Source: Segatella copri
GTDB taxonomy: Bacteria > Bacteroidota > Bacteroidia > Bacteroidales > Bacteroidaceae
Direction of reading: 5' to 3'
Assembly (NCBI RefSeq): GCF_949820605.1
Contig: NZ_CATKVU010000006.1
Coordinates: 3,142,001 to 3,206,000 of the forward strand
Length of the DNA: 64,000 bases
The notes beneath the pieces were generated by a model, which had not been told where the DNA came from, ran no database searches, and was given only the letters and a program-made list of their open reading frames with translations. The translations under genes were made by a program, and so were the position numbers. Of this stretch, positions 33,312 through 40,563 are shown piece by piece. The stretch's first letter is position 1. Every line of letters begins with the position of its first letter.

Positions 33312-34409
33312 ATGTTTAAAGGATTTAAGGAATTTACATATAAGATGATAGCTGGTGCTAATGTGGCAACTATCATCATCATGTTGCTGGTGGGCTTTTC
33401 TGACTTCTTTCAGCCAGAAAAGTTCGCCGCATTGGCTAATCTTGGCTTACTTTTCCCGGTTTTTCTTATAGTTAACTTAGGCTTTTTGCTTTTCTGGTTG
33501 CTCTTCCGGTCTAAGTATGCCATTATTCCATTCTTAGGCTTCTTGATCTGTTTTGTTCCTGTCCGCAAGTATATGCCAATCAACTTTTCTGGCGAAACTC
33601 CAAAAGCTTGTATCAAAGTTCTATCATATAATACCTGGAATTTTGGTGCACAGACAGAGGATGCCGAAGGAACTAATATCTGTATTGCTTATCTGCAGGA
33701 GCAGGATGCTGATATTGTTTGTCTGCAGGAAGCATGTCCTACTTCCCGGAATATTGAACAGATAGATAGCATGCTCAAGCCTATGTATGCTTTTCAGGAT
33801 ACAACGATGCACATAAATGGTGGAAATTGTCTTATGTTGCTCAGTAAATACCCTATTCTTTCAAAAGAGCGAATTCCTTATGAATCGAAAGGAAATATGA
33901 GTGTAGCGTATCGTCTGAAAGTGAAAGATAGAGAGGTCCTTCTCATCAATAATCATTTGGAAACTACCGGCTTAAGTTTAGAGGACAGACGCCAGTTCAA
34001 GAATCTGGTTATCGGAAAATTGCAGGTTGATACTGCAGAAGAAACGTCCAAACTGCTCGTTGTAAAACTTGCCGAGGCAACAAAGAAACGGGCTCCGGAG
34101 GCTGAGGCTGTAGCAAAATACATTCAGCAGCATAAAGAACATAGTATTATTTTGTGCGGTGACTTTAATGATGGTCCTATCTCTTATGCTCATCGTACGA
34201 TAGCTAAAGATTTGACGGATTGCTACATTGCAAGTGGTAACGGACCGGGTATCAGCTATCATCATGGAGGCTTTTTTGTTCGCATTGACAATATCATGTG
34301 CTCAGACGATTGGGAGCCTTATGAATGTAAAGTTGATGATAAAATCGCCGTTTCAGACCACTATCCTATCATTTGTAAGCTAAAAATGCGCCCTAAAAAG
34401 CAAAAATAG
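33312..34409 (+). CDS. Membrane-anchored endonuclease/exonuclease/phosphatase-fold protein
   Basis: Three N-terminal hydrophobic segments (about 16-31, 41-64, 69-84) are followed by an EEP domain (about 100-362): VLSYNTWNFG, VCLQEACP with the metal Glu, INNHLETTG, CGDFNDGPIS and VSDHYPIICK. All core catalytic residues are present. Members of this type in Bacteroidota face the periplasm and may hydrolyse phosphodiesters; the substrate is unknown. The gene is coupled to the rhomboid gene (5-bp gap), a pairing common in Bacteroidales, which suggests related envelope functions. Confidence 0.85.
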   Translation: MFKGFKEFTYKMIAGANVATIIIMLLVGFSDFFQPEKFAALANLGLLFPVFLIVNLGFLLFWLLFRSKYAIIPFLGFLICFVPVRKYMPINFSGETPKACIKVLSYNTWNFGAQTEDAEGTNICIAYLQEQDADIVCLQEACPTSRNIEQIDSMLKPMYAFQDTTMHINGGNCLMLLSKYPILSKERIPYESKGNMSVAYRLKVKDREVLLINNHLETTGLSLEDRRQFKNLVIGKLQVDTAEETSKLLVVKLAEATKKRAPEAEAVAKYIQQHKEHSIILCGDFNDGPISYAHRTIAKDLTDCYIASGNGPGISYHHGGFFVRIDNIMCSDDWEPYECKVDDKIAVSDHYPIICKLKMRPKKQK

Positions 34410-34442
34410 AGCAAATTATTCTTATATAAGAAAAAAAATGCT

Positions 34443-34450
34443 TATTTTTG
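34443..34450 (+). promoter_or_regulatory. -7 element of secDF
   Basis: TATTTTTG fits TAnnTTTG, 78 bp before the start codon. No good -33 TTTG is seen. Confidence 0.5.
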
Positions 34451-34528
34451 CACAACTTTATGGAGGTTTTTGAAAGAATCCCTAAAAGCAATTGAAAAGA
34501 AACAAATAATTAATAACAATAAATAGAA

Positions 34529-37500
34529 ATGCAAAACAAAGGAATTGTAATTTGTGTAGCCGTCTTACTGACACTCGCAAGTATCTTCTATTTGTCATTC
34601 TCGTTTGCCACACGTTACTATGACAGCGAGGCTGCAAAGATTAAAGATCCTATTGCTCAGCAGGATTATAAGGATTCTGTTAAGTACTTAGGTGTTTATT
34701 CTTACCAGAACTGCTTGGAGACTCAGATTGGTCTTGGACTTGACCTTAAGGGCGGTATGAATGTAATTCTTGAGATTTCTGTACCTGATGTACTTGAAAA
34801 CCTTGCCGATCATAAGACCGACGCAGGTTTTACCAATGCCATGAAGGAAGCTAGAGCTCAGGAAGAAGCTAACGGTGGTGACTTCGTGTCACTTTTCATT
34901 AACGCTTATCATAAGAGCGCACCAGGTCATAAACTCGCAGAAGTGTTCGCTACCCAGCAGTTGCAGGGCAAGGTTTCTCCTCAGAGCAGCGACGCAGAGG
35001 TAGAGAAGGCTATCCGCGCTTCTGTACAGGATGCTATTGACAACTCTTTCAATGTTGTCCGCACCCGTATCGATAAGTTCGGTGTTGTACAGCCTAACAT
35101 CCAGAAGTTGGAAGGTCAGCAGGGCCGTATCATGGTAGAAATGCCTGGTATCAGCCAGCCAGAGCGTATGCGTAAGATGCTCCAGGGTAGTGCAAACCTT
35201 GAGTTCTGGGAGACATACAACTCAGAGGAAATCGCTCCTTATCTCCAGCAGCTTGATACTCGTATCGCAAATGGTGATAATGGTGAGGAGGAGAAAAACT
35301 CTGTTGCTGCTGATACAACTGTTGCAAAGAAAGAAGTTGCTAAGGCTGAGCCTAAGAAGGCTGAGGCTAAGTTCTCTATCAAGAAGAAGGACGATGCTGT
35401 AAGCAAGGTAGGCGAGGATGCTCAGAATGCTGCTGCTATCAAGGCTCACCCATTGTTGGCTCGTTTGCAGCTCGGTGGTGGTTTGAGCACTGTTGGTTAT
35501 GCTAGCGTTCGCGATACTGCTGCTATCAACAAGATTATCTACTCTGCTGTGGCTAAGCGCGTTTTGCCATCAGACTTGCGCCTGCTTTGGAGTGCTAAGC
35601 CAGCTGATAACCTGAAGGTTAAGAATGTCTTCGAGCTTCACGCCTTGAAGGTAACTACCACTACAGGTCGTGCTCCTTTGGAGGGTGATGTAATTACCGA
35701 TGCTAAGGACGAGTTCGACCAGATGGGTTCACCTGTTGTTAGCATGAAGATGAATACTGAGGGCGCACGTAAGTGGGCTCAGATGACTAAGGCTAACGTA
35801 GGTAAGGCTATTGCTATCGTTCTGGATGGCGTAGTTTACTCTGCTCCTCGTGTAAACGGCGAGATTGATGGTGGTAGCTCTCAGATTTCCGGTAACTTCA
35901 CTATCGAGGATACCAAGGACTTGGCTAACACATTGAAGTCTGGTCGTATGCCAGCTCCTGCTCGTATCGTTCAGGAGGAGGTTGTAGGTCCTACACTCGG
36001 TGCACAGTCTATCCAGATGGGTATTGTATCATTCGTTGTTGCTTTCGTACTCCTGATGGTTTACATGGTGATGATGTACAATGTCATTCCTGGTATGATG
36101 GCTAACCTGGCATTGCTCGTCAATGTATTCTTCACGCTGGGTATTCTGACGTCCTTCCAGGCGGCTCTGACGTTACCAGGTCTTGCCGGTATGGTCTTGT
36201 CTCTGGGTACTGCCGTGGATGCCAACGTGCTTATATATGAACGTATCAAGGAGGAGCTCCGCTCTGGCAAGGGTATGAAGCAGGCTGTAGCTGCCGGTTA
36301 TGGTAATGCTTTCTCAGCTATCTTCGACTCTAACTTGACTTCTTTGATTACAGGTGTTATCCTGTTGACTACCGGTACAGGTCCTATCCGTGGTTTCGCT
36401 ACTACCTGGATTATCGGTATCGTTGTATCATTCTTCACAGCTGTGTTCCTGACACGTCTGGTTTATGACTATAAGTTGAACTACGATAAGTGGATGCACT
36501 GTAAGTTTGATACTCCAGTTTCCCACAACCTGATGCAGGGCAAGAAGTATAAGATCATGTCTATGTACAAGACTACCTTCACCGTAGCAATCGTTGCTGC
36601 AGTTGTGTTCATTGGTAGCTTCTTTGTTCGTGGCTTGAGTAAGAGTATCGACTTCACTGGTGGTCGTAACTATGTGGTACAGTTCGAGAATCCTGTAGAG
36701 CCTGAGCAGATCCGTACTGTTCTTGGCGATGCATTCGTCAATGCAGACGGCACCAAGGCAACTACTGGCGCTATCGCTATCGGTACAGATGGCAAGACCA
36801 TCCGTGTATCTACCAACTATATGATTGAGAGCAACAGTCCAACTGTTGACGATGAGGCTGAGACTATCCTTTACAATGCCTTGAAGAAGGCCAACCTGGT
36901 ATCTCAGAAGAGTGTTGAGGCATTCAAGAACCCAGATGTTCGTCAGGGTGGTTCTATCATCAGTAGTACAAAGGTAGGTCCTTCTGTGGCTAAGGATATC
37001 ACTATGGGTGCTATCTATAGTGTGCTCTTTGCATTGATTGCTATCTTCCTCTACATCCTGGTACGTTTCCGCAACGTGGCCTTCTCTGTAGGTTCTACTG
37101 TAGCTTTGGCATTCGATGCCTTGACAGTAGTCGGTTTCTACTCACTCCTGTGGGGTCTCGTTCCATTCTCATTGGAGATTGATCAGACCTTCATCGGTGC
37201 TATCCTGACCGTGGTAGGTTACTCTATCAACGATAAGGTGGTTGTGTTCGACCGTATCCGTGAGAACTTGAAGTTGCATCCTAAGGGCGACCGTCAGCAG
37301 CTCTTCAATGCATCTATCAATGAGACATTGGCTCGTACCATCAATACATCTACATCTACATTGCTCGTGTTGCTCTGTATCTTCATCCTCGGTGGTGACA
37401 GCATTCGCAGCTTTTCATTCGCAATGATCCTGGGTGTTGTATTCGGTACATTGTCATCTATCTTCATTGCATCTCCAATGGCTTACATCGTTCTTGGTCG

Positions 37501-37546
37501 TAAGATTAAGGAAGGGCCAGCTGAGGAGGTTGCAGAAGTTAAGTAA
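34529..37546 (+). CDS. secDF: Fused protein translocase subunit SecDF
   Basis: A single 1005-residue protein joins SecD and SecF, as usual in Bacteroidota. SecD has the first helix (1-25), LGLDLKGGMNVILEI, the P1 head domain and a helix bundle with GTAVDANVLIYERIKEEL. SecF starts near residue 675 and has SIDFTGGRNYVVQF and GYSINDKVVVFDRIRENL. SecDF uses the proton gradient to pull secreted proteins through SecYEG. A Lys/Ala/Glu-rich insert (about 265-305, with KKEVAKAEPKKAEAKF) interrupts the P1 region and looks like a flexible linker. The gene is monocistronic. Confidence 0.97.
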   Translation: MQNKGIVICVAVLLTLASIFYLSFSFATRYYDSEAAKIKDPIAQQDYKDSVKYLGVYSYQNCLETQIGLGLDLKGGMNVILEISVPDVLENLADHKTDAGFTNAMKEARAQEEANGGDFVSLFINAYHKSAPGHKLAEVFATQQLQGKVSPQSSDAEVEKAIRASVQDAIDNSFNVVRTRIDKFGVVQPNIQKLEGQQGRIMVEMPGISQPERMRKMLQGSANLEFWETYNSEEIAPYLQQLDTRIANGDNGEEEKNSVAADTTVAKKEVAKAEPKKAEAKFSIKKKDDAVSKVGEDAQNAAAIKAHPLLARLQLGGGLSTVGYASVRDTAAINKIIYSAVAKRVLPSDLRLLWSAKPADNLKVKNVFELHALKVTTTTGRAPLEGDVITDAKDEFDQMGSPVVSMKMNTEGARKWAQMTKANVGKAIAIVLDGVVYSAPRVNGEIDGGSSQISGNFTIEDTKDLANTLKSGRMPAPARIVQEEVVGPTLGAQSIQMGIVSFVVAFVLLMVYMVMMYNVIPGMMANLALLVNVFFTLGILTSFQAALTLPGLAGMVLSLGTAVDANVLIYERIKEELRSGKGMKQAVAAGYGNAFSAIFDSNLTSLITGVILLTTGTGPIRGFATTWIIGIVVSFFTAVFLTRLVYDYKLNYDKWMHCKFDTPVSHNLMQGKKYKIMSMYKTTFTVAIVAAVVFIGSFFVRGLSKSIDFTGGRNYVVQFENPVEPEQIRTVLGDAFVNADGTKATTGAIAIGTDGKTIRVSTNYMIESNSPTVDDEAETILYNALKKANLVSQKSVEAFKNPDVRQGGSIISSTKVGPSVAKDITMGAIYSVLFALIAIFLYILVRFRNVAFSVGSTVALAFDALTVVGFYSLLWGLVPFSLEIDQTFIGAILTVVGYSINDKVVVFDRIRENLKLHPKGDRQQLFNASINETLARTINTSTSTLLVLLCIFILGGDSIRSFSFAMILGVVFGTLSSIFIASPMAYIVLGRKIKEGPAEEVAEVK

Positions 37547-37561
37547 TCAGAAACTCTTCAT

Positions 37562-37597
37562 TCTTTCTCTGTCCGATGTATGTCGGATAGAGAAAGA
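37562..37597 (+). terminator. First hairpin behind secDF
   Basis: A 15-bp stem with one G-U pair (37562-37576 and 37583-37597; TCTTTCTCTGTCCGA / TCGGATAGAGAAAGA) follows the secDF stop. It lacks a T run. Confidence 0.5.
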
Positions 37598-37618
37598 TAC
37601 TGGAAAGAATATAAAAAT

Positions 37619-37658
37619 AATAAAGGTCGCTTCCTGATTGTCAGGAGCGACCTTTATT
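37619..37658. terminator. Bidirectional terminator between secDF and tRNA-Arg
   Basis: AATAAAGGTCGC pairs with GCGACCTTTATT and the stem continues with TCCTGA/TCAGGA past a one-base bulge. The loop is three bases. T-rich and A-rich flanks support use by both convergent units. Confidence 0.85.
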
Positions 37659-37692
37659 GTTTTATCATCTCTGGGATGATAAGGAAAGTACG

Positions 37693-37764
37693 TGGTCCCA
37701 CCGAGAATCGAACTCGGATCAAAGGTTTAGGAAACCTCCGTTCTATCCGTTAAACTATAGGACC
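37693..37764 (-). tRNA. tRNA-Arg (anticodon CCT)
   Basis: Minus-strand cloverleaf: acceptor GGTCCTA with TGGGACC, anticodon stem GAGGT/ACCTT around TTCCTAA (anticodon CCT, reads AGG) and T arm CCGAG-TTCGATT-CTCGG. The discriminator is A and CCA is not encoded. Confidence 0.94.
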
Positions 37765-37779
37765 ATTGTAAACCGACTG

Positions 37780-37810
37780 CAAAGATACATCAAATCATTG
37801 ACAATACAAA
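37780..37810 (-). promoter_or_regulatory. Promoter of tRNA-Arg
   Basis: On the minus strand TTTG (37807-37810), a 19-nt spacer and TATCTTTG (37780-37787) match the consensus. It ends 10 bp before the divergent EEP gene start at 37821. Confidence 0.75.
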
Positions 37811-37820
37811 ATAAAATGTT

Positions 37821-38828
37821 ATGTTTTTCACTCTCATCTTATCAAGTTTCCTCACTTTTGTGGAGTTGAACTGCGAAAACCTCTTCGATACGAAGCATGA
37901 TTCGCTGAAGAATGACTATGAATTCCTGCCACAGAGCAGTTACAAGTGGACGCCTTATCGCTATTGGCGCAAGCTGGCAAATCTTTCCAAGACTATAGTA
38001 GCTTTGGGTTATGAAGATTTGTCGCTTGTTGGTACCGCCTCCCCAGATAATCCTTCAAGACCCTCGGAGAAGTCCTGGCATGTTCCCGATTTTGTGGCGC
38101 TTTGCGAAGTGGAGAACGATAGTGTGCTGTTTGATTTAACCCGGCGTTCAGCTCTTCGCGGTGTGAATTATGATTATGTGATGACCGATTCGCCTGATGA
38201 ACGAGGCATAGATGTGGCTTTGCTTTATCAGCCATCTTCTTTTGCGCTTATACAGTTCCGGTCCATCCGCATCAAGTCGCTGCCTGATACTCGCCCTACG
38301 AGAGATATTCTCTATGCTTCGGGGCGGATTATGAATGATGATACGCTCCATGTCTTTGTATTGCATGCGCCTAGCCGGCGTGGCGGCGAACAGGTTTCGC
38401 GTCCCTACCGCCTGCAGGTAGCCAGCCAGCTGGTTTCTGCCGTAGATTCTATCTATGCGCTCAATGATAGTGCAAGGATTATCGTAGCCGGCGATTTCAA
38501 CGATTATTCCGATTCTCCGGCCCTTCGTTATCTTTATCAGCATCACCTTATTAATATATCTGTTGGCGTCAAAGGCTCTCATGGTGCCAAGGCTACTTAT
38601 CGCTGGCATGGAGATTGGCGAAGTCTTGACCAGATTCTCTTCAGTCCTTCGCTTTCCCGACTTAAGATGAGTTGTCAGATAGGAGATTTGCCATTTCTCT
38701 TAGAAGATGATGAGAAATATGGCGGAAAGAAACCTTTCCGCACCTATCTCGGTCCCCGATATTTGGGTGGATACAGCGATCATCTTCCGCTTGTTGCCAA
38801 GTTTAAGATAGAGGGTGGATATGAATAA
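37821..38828 (+). CDS. Endonuclease/exonuclease/phosphatase-fold protein, probably exported
   Basis: The 335-residue protein starts with a short hydrophobic stretch (MFFTLILSSFLTF) that runs directly into the EEP domain: VELNCENLFDTKHD, FVALCEVENDSVLFDL with the metal Glu, VLHAPSRRGG, VAGDFNDYSDSPALRYL, SLDQILFS and YSDHLPLVAKF. Catalytic residues are complete. Proteins of this kind in Bacteroidales are mostly secreted and of unknown substrate. The start codon lies only 10 bp from the tRNA-Arg promoter on the other strand, so the gene has little room for its own promoter. Codon use is more GC-rich than in neighbouring genes. Confidence 0.82.
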   Translation: MFFTLILSSFLTFVELNCENLFDTKHDSLKNDYEFLPQSSYKWTPYRYWRKLANLSKTIVALGYEDLSLVGTASPDNPSRPSEKSWHVPDFVALCEVENDSVLFDLTRRSALRGVNYDYVMTDSPDERGIDVALLYQPSSFALIQFRSIRIKSLPDTRPTRDILYASGRIMNDDTLHVFVLHAPSRRGGEQVSRPYRLQVASQLVSAVDSIYALNDSARIIVAGDFNDYSDSPALRYLYQHHLINISVGVKGSHGAKATYRWHGDWRSLDQILFSPSLSRLKMSCQIGDLPFLLEDDEKYGGKKPFRTYLGPRYLGGYSDHLPLVAKFKIEGGYE

Positions 38829-38829
38829 A

Positions 38830-38868
38830 AAACAGGTATGCTCAGATTTTTACTGAACATACCTGTTT
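38830..38868. terminator. Bidirectional terminator between the EEP gene and fabI
   Basis: AAACAGGTATG and CATACCTGTTT pair perfectly, and TCAG/CTGA extend the stem past one C-A mismatch. A and T runs flank it. Confidence 0.75.
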
Positions 38869-38901
38869 GTATATTAGTGAGATTTTTTCTCTTCTGCCTG
38901 A

Positions 38902-39759
38902 TTATCCGTAGATAACATTACCTTTCTCATCCTCATAAGGAGTCATATCCTTAGCATACTGGTTCATGGCACGGAGGCTCATACCCATTGATGAGAAACC
39001 ACCATCGTGGAAGAGGTTCTGCATGGTTACCTTGCGGGTGAAGTCAGAGAACATCATCACGCAGTAGTTTGCGCAATCCTCAGCTACGGCGTTTCCGAGT
39101 GGAGACATCTTGTCGGCGAAGTCCATCATGTTCTCGATATCCTTGATACCCTTACCTGCTGTTGTAGCTGTAGGGCTCTGAGAGATGGTGTTGATGCGCA
39201 CGTGCTTCTCACGACCATAGATGTAACCGAAGCTGCGGGCGATACTTTCGAGCATGCTCTTGGCATCAGCCATATCGTTGTAACCGAAGAATGTACGCTG
39301 AGAAGCTACGTATGTGAGAGCTACTACAGAACCCCACTCGTTGATAGCATCCAACTTCTTGGCTACCTGCAACATCTTGTGGAAAGAGATAGCAGAGATG
39401 TCCAATGTCTTGTTCAGGAAGTTGTAGTCGAGGTCATCGTATGTACGATGCTTGCGAACGTTAGGGCTCATGGCTACAGAGTGGAGCACGAAGTCGATTT
39501 TGCCACCGAGTTTCTCCTGAGCCTCTGTGAATACCTTTTCCAAGTCTTCTACGCTAGTCGCATCAGCTGCGATGATAGGAGCGTTGATCTGTTCAGCGAG
39601 CTTATCCAGCGTACCCATACGCAAAGCCATAGCTGTATTACTAAGTGCGATAGTAGCACCCTCTTCAGCAGCCTTTACAGCTACTTTCCAAGCGATTGAT
39701 TCCTCATTGAGTGCACCGAAGATGATGCCACGCTTGCCTTTTAACAAATTGTGAGTCAT
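38902..39759 (-). CDS. fabI: Enoyl-[acyl-carrier-protein] reductase (NADH)
   Basis: The enzyme performs the last reduction in each round of fatty-acid elongation. The start at 39759 (MTHNLLKGKRGIIFGALNEE) is taken because the family begins here; an upstream in-frame Met adds 17 unrelated residues. The 285-residue product has GIIFGALNEESIAWKVA, the Tyr-x6-Lys pair in GYNDMADAKSM and the substrate-loop region SQSPTATTAGKGI. Length is slightly above E. coli FabI (262). Monocistronic with a consensus promoter. Confidence 0.95.
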   Translation of the reverse strand: MTHNLLKGKRGIIFGALNEESIAWKVAVKAAEEGATIALSNTAMALRMGTLDKLAEQINAPIIAADATSVEDLEKVFTEAQEKLGGKIDFVLHSVAMSPNVRKHRTYDDLDYNFLNKTLDISAISFHKMLQVAKKLDAINEWGSVVALTYVASQRTFFGYNDMADAKSMLESIARSFGYIYGREKHVRINTISQSPTATTAGKGIKDIENMMDFADKMSPLGNAVAEDCANYCVMMFSDFTRKVTMQNLFHDGGFSSMGMSLRAMNQYAKDMTPYEDEKGNVIYG

Positions 39760-39872
39760 TGTTATCTTAATACTTTTGTTTATACTAACGACATCCCCTA
39801 CATATATCATTTTCTATATATATAATAAGGTGTAAAACCACTTTGTTTTGTTCTAGTCGTTGAAATCGTGCG

Positions 39873-39904
39873 CAAAATTACGAAAAATGTGCAATATACC
39901 CAAA
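39873..39904 (-). promoter_or_regulatory. Promoter of fabI
   Basis: On the minus strand TTTG (39901-39904), a 20-nt spacer and TAATTTTG (39873-39880) match the consensus, about 114 bp upstream of the fabI start. Confidence 0.75.
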
Positions 39905-40076
39905 TTTTTTAACTAAAAAGTGCCGTAAACGTTTTCTTTTTTGTGGTATGTCAAGTATTCCGCTCCCTGCAGTCAGTATGATATTCTATTTATTCTTTGC
40001 AGATAATAAGTCTGAAACAGATATATCTTATGCTTATAGATAACGTATCTGTTGGTCTGCGGAATTAGATTTGTAG

Positions 40077-40208
40077 GGTTCCTGACATATGCCAACAAGG
40101 TTCCTGACATATGCCAACAAGGTTCCTGACATATGTCAACAAGGTTCCTGACATATGTCAACAAGGTTCCTGACATATGCCAACAGAGTTATTGATATAT
40201 GTCAGCAA
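40077..40208. repeat. 22-bp tandem repeat array, six copies, palindromic core
   Basis: Units start at 40077, 40099, 40121, 40143, 40165 and 40187. Each of the first five starts GGTTCC, has core TGACATATGYCA and ends with ACA plus one or two A/G. Copies 3 and 4 carry the perfect 12-bp palindrome TGACATATGTCA. Copies 5 and 6 degrade. Directly after, CCTTGTTGGCA (40209-40219) is the reverse complement of the unit junction TGCCAACAAGG. The period is close to two helical turns, so the palindromes face one side of the DNA. Confidence 0.9.
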
Positions 40209-40481
40209 CCTTGTTGGCAACTGCCGGCAACCGAATGGAACTAATTGTTAGAACCGATGAATCGTAGAACTGTGACAATTTAATCTATTTGTTCTACGTA
40301 TTTAAGCAATACGTCTTACCCGGCAGATGCCGGTATAGATAACTTAAGAACCTTCTTATTTCTGTTCTTACAAATTATAGCCTTATTGCAGCAAAAATAT
40401 CCTTTTTGTTGCAATATGACAAGGTAGAAGTGTTAAAAACTGACTTTTTTATGTGCGTTATTAAATTTTTCTTTCAAAATA

Positions 40482-40513
40482 TTTGCAAATATCCGAAAAA
40501 TAATCTAATTTTG
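40482..40513 (+). promoter_or_regulatory. Promoter of the second susC operon
   Basis: TTTG (40482-40485), a 20-nt spacer and TAATTTTG (40506-40513) match the consensus and lie 50 bp before the start. The repeat array lies about 270 bp upstream of this promoter. Confidence 0.75.
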
Positions 40514-40563
40514 CAGCCGATTATTATAAATTTATAAATTATTATCTAATAAAGAGAGAGATT

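Larger units (their letters stand above)
39905..40563. other. Long non-coding region ahead of the second susC
   Basis: Together with the fabI leader this leaves about 800 bp without a credible gene. It holds the fabI promoter, the six-copy tandem array (40077-40208), an inverted partner of the repeat end (40209-40219), a small hairpin (CCGGCA-GA-TGCCGG near 40320-40335) and the susC promoter. No ORF here has coding character. Confidence 0.7.

Noticed and set aside
39973..40176. Minus-strand reading frame across the 22-bp repeats as a repeat protein
   Set aside because: Its repeated peptide comes only from the DNA repeat (and changes frame with the 22-bp period); no start context or homologue is recognisable.
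40077..40208. Repeat array as a CRISPR
   Set aside because: Units are contiguous with no spacers, only 22 bp long, and no cas gene is in the window.
40314..40340. Small hairpin CCGGCA/TGCCGG as a terminator
   Set aside because: Six-base stem without a T run and with no gene ending nearby.
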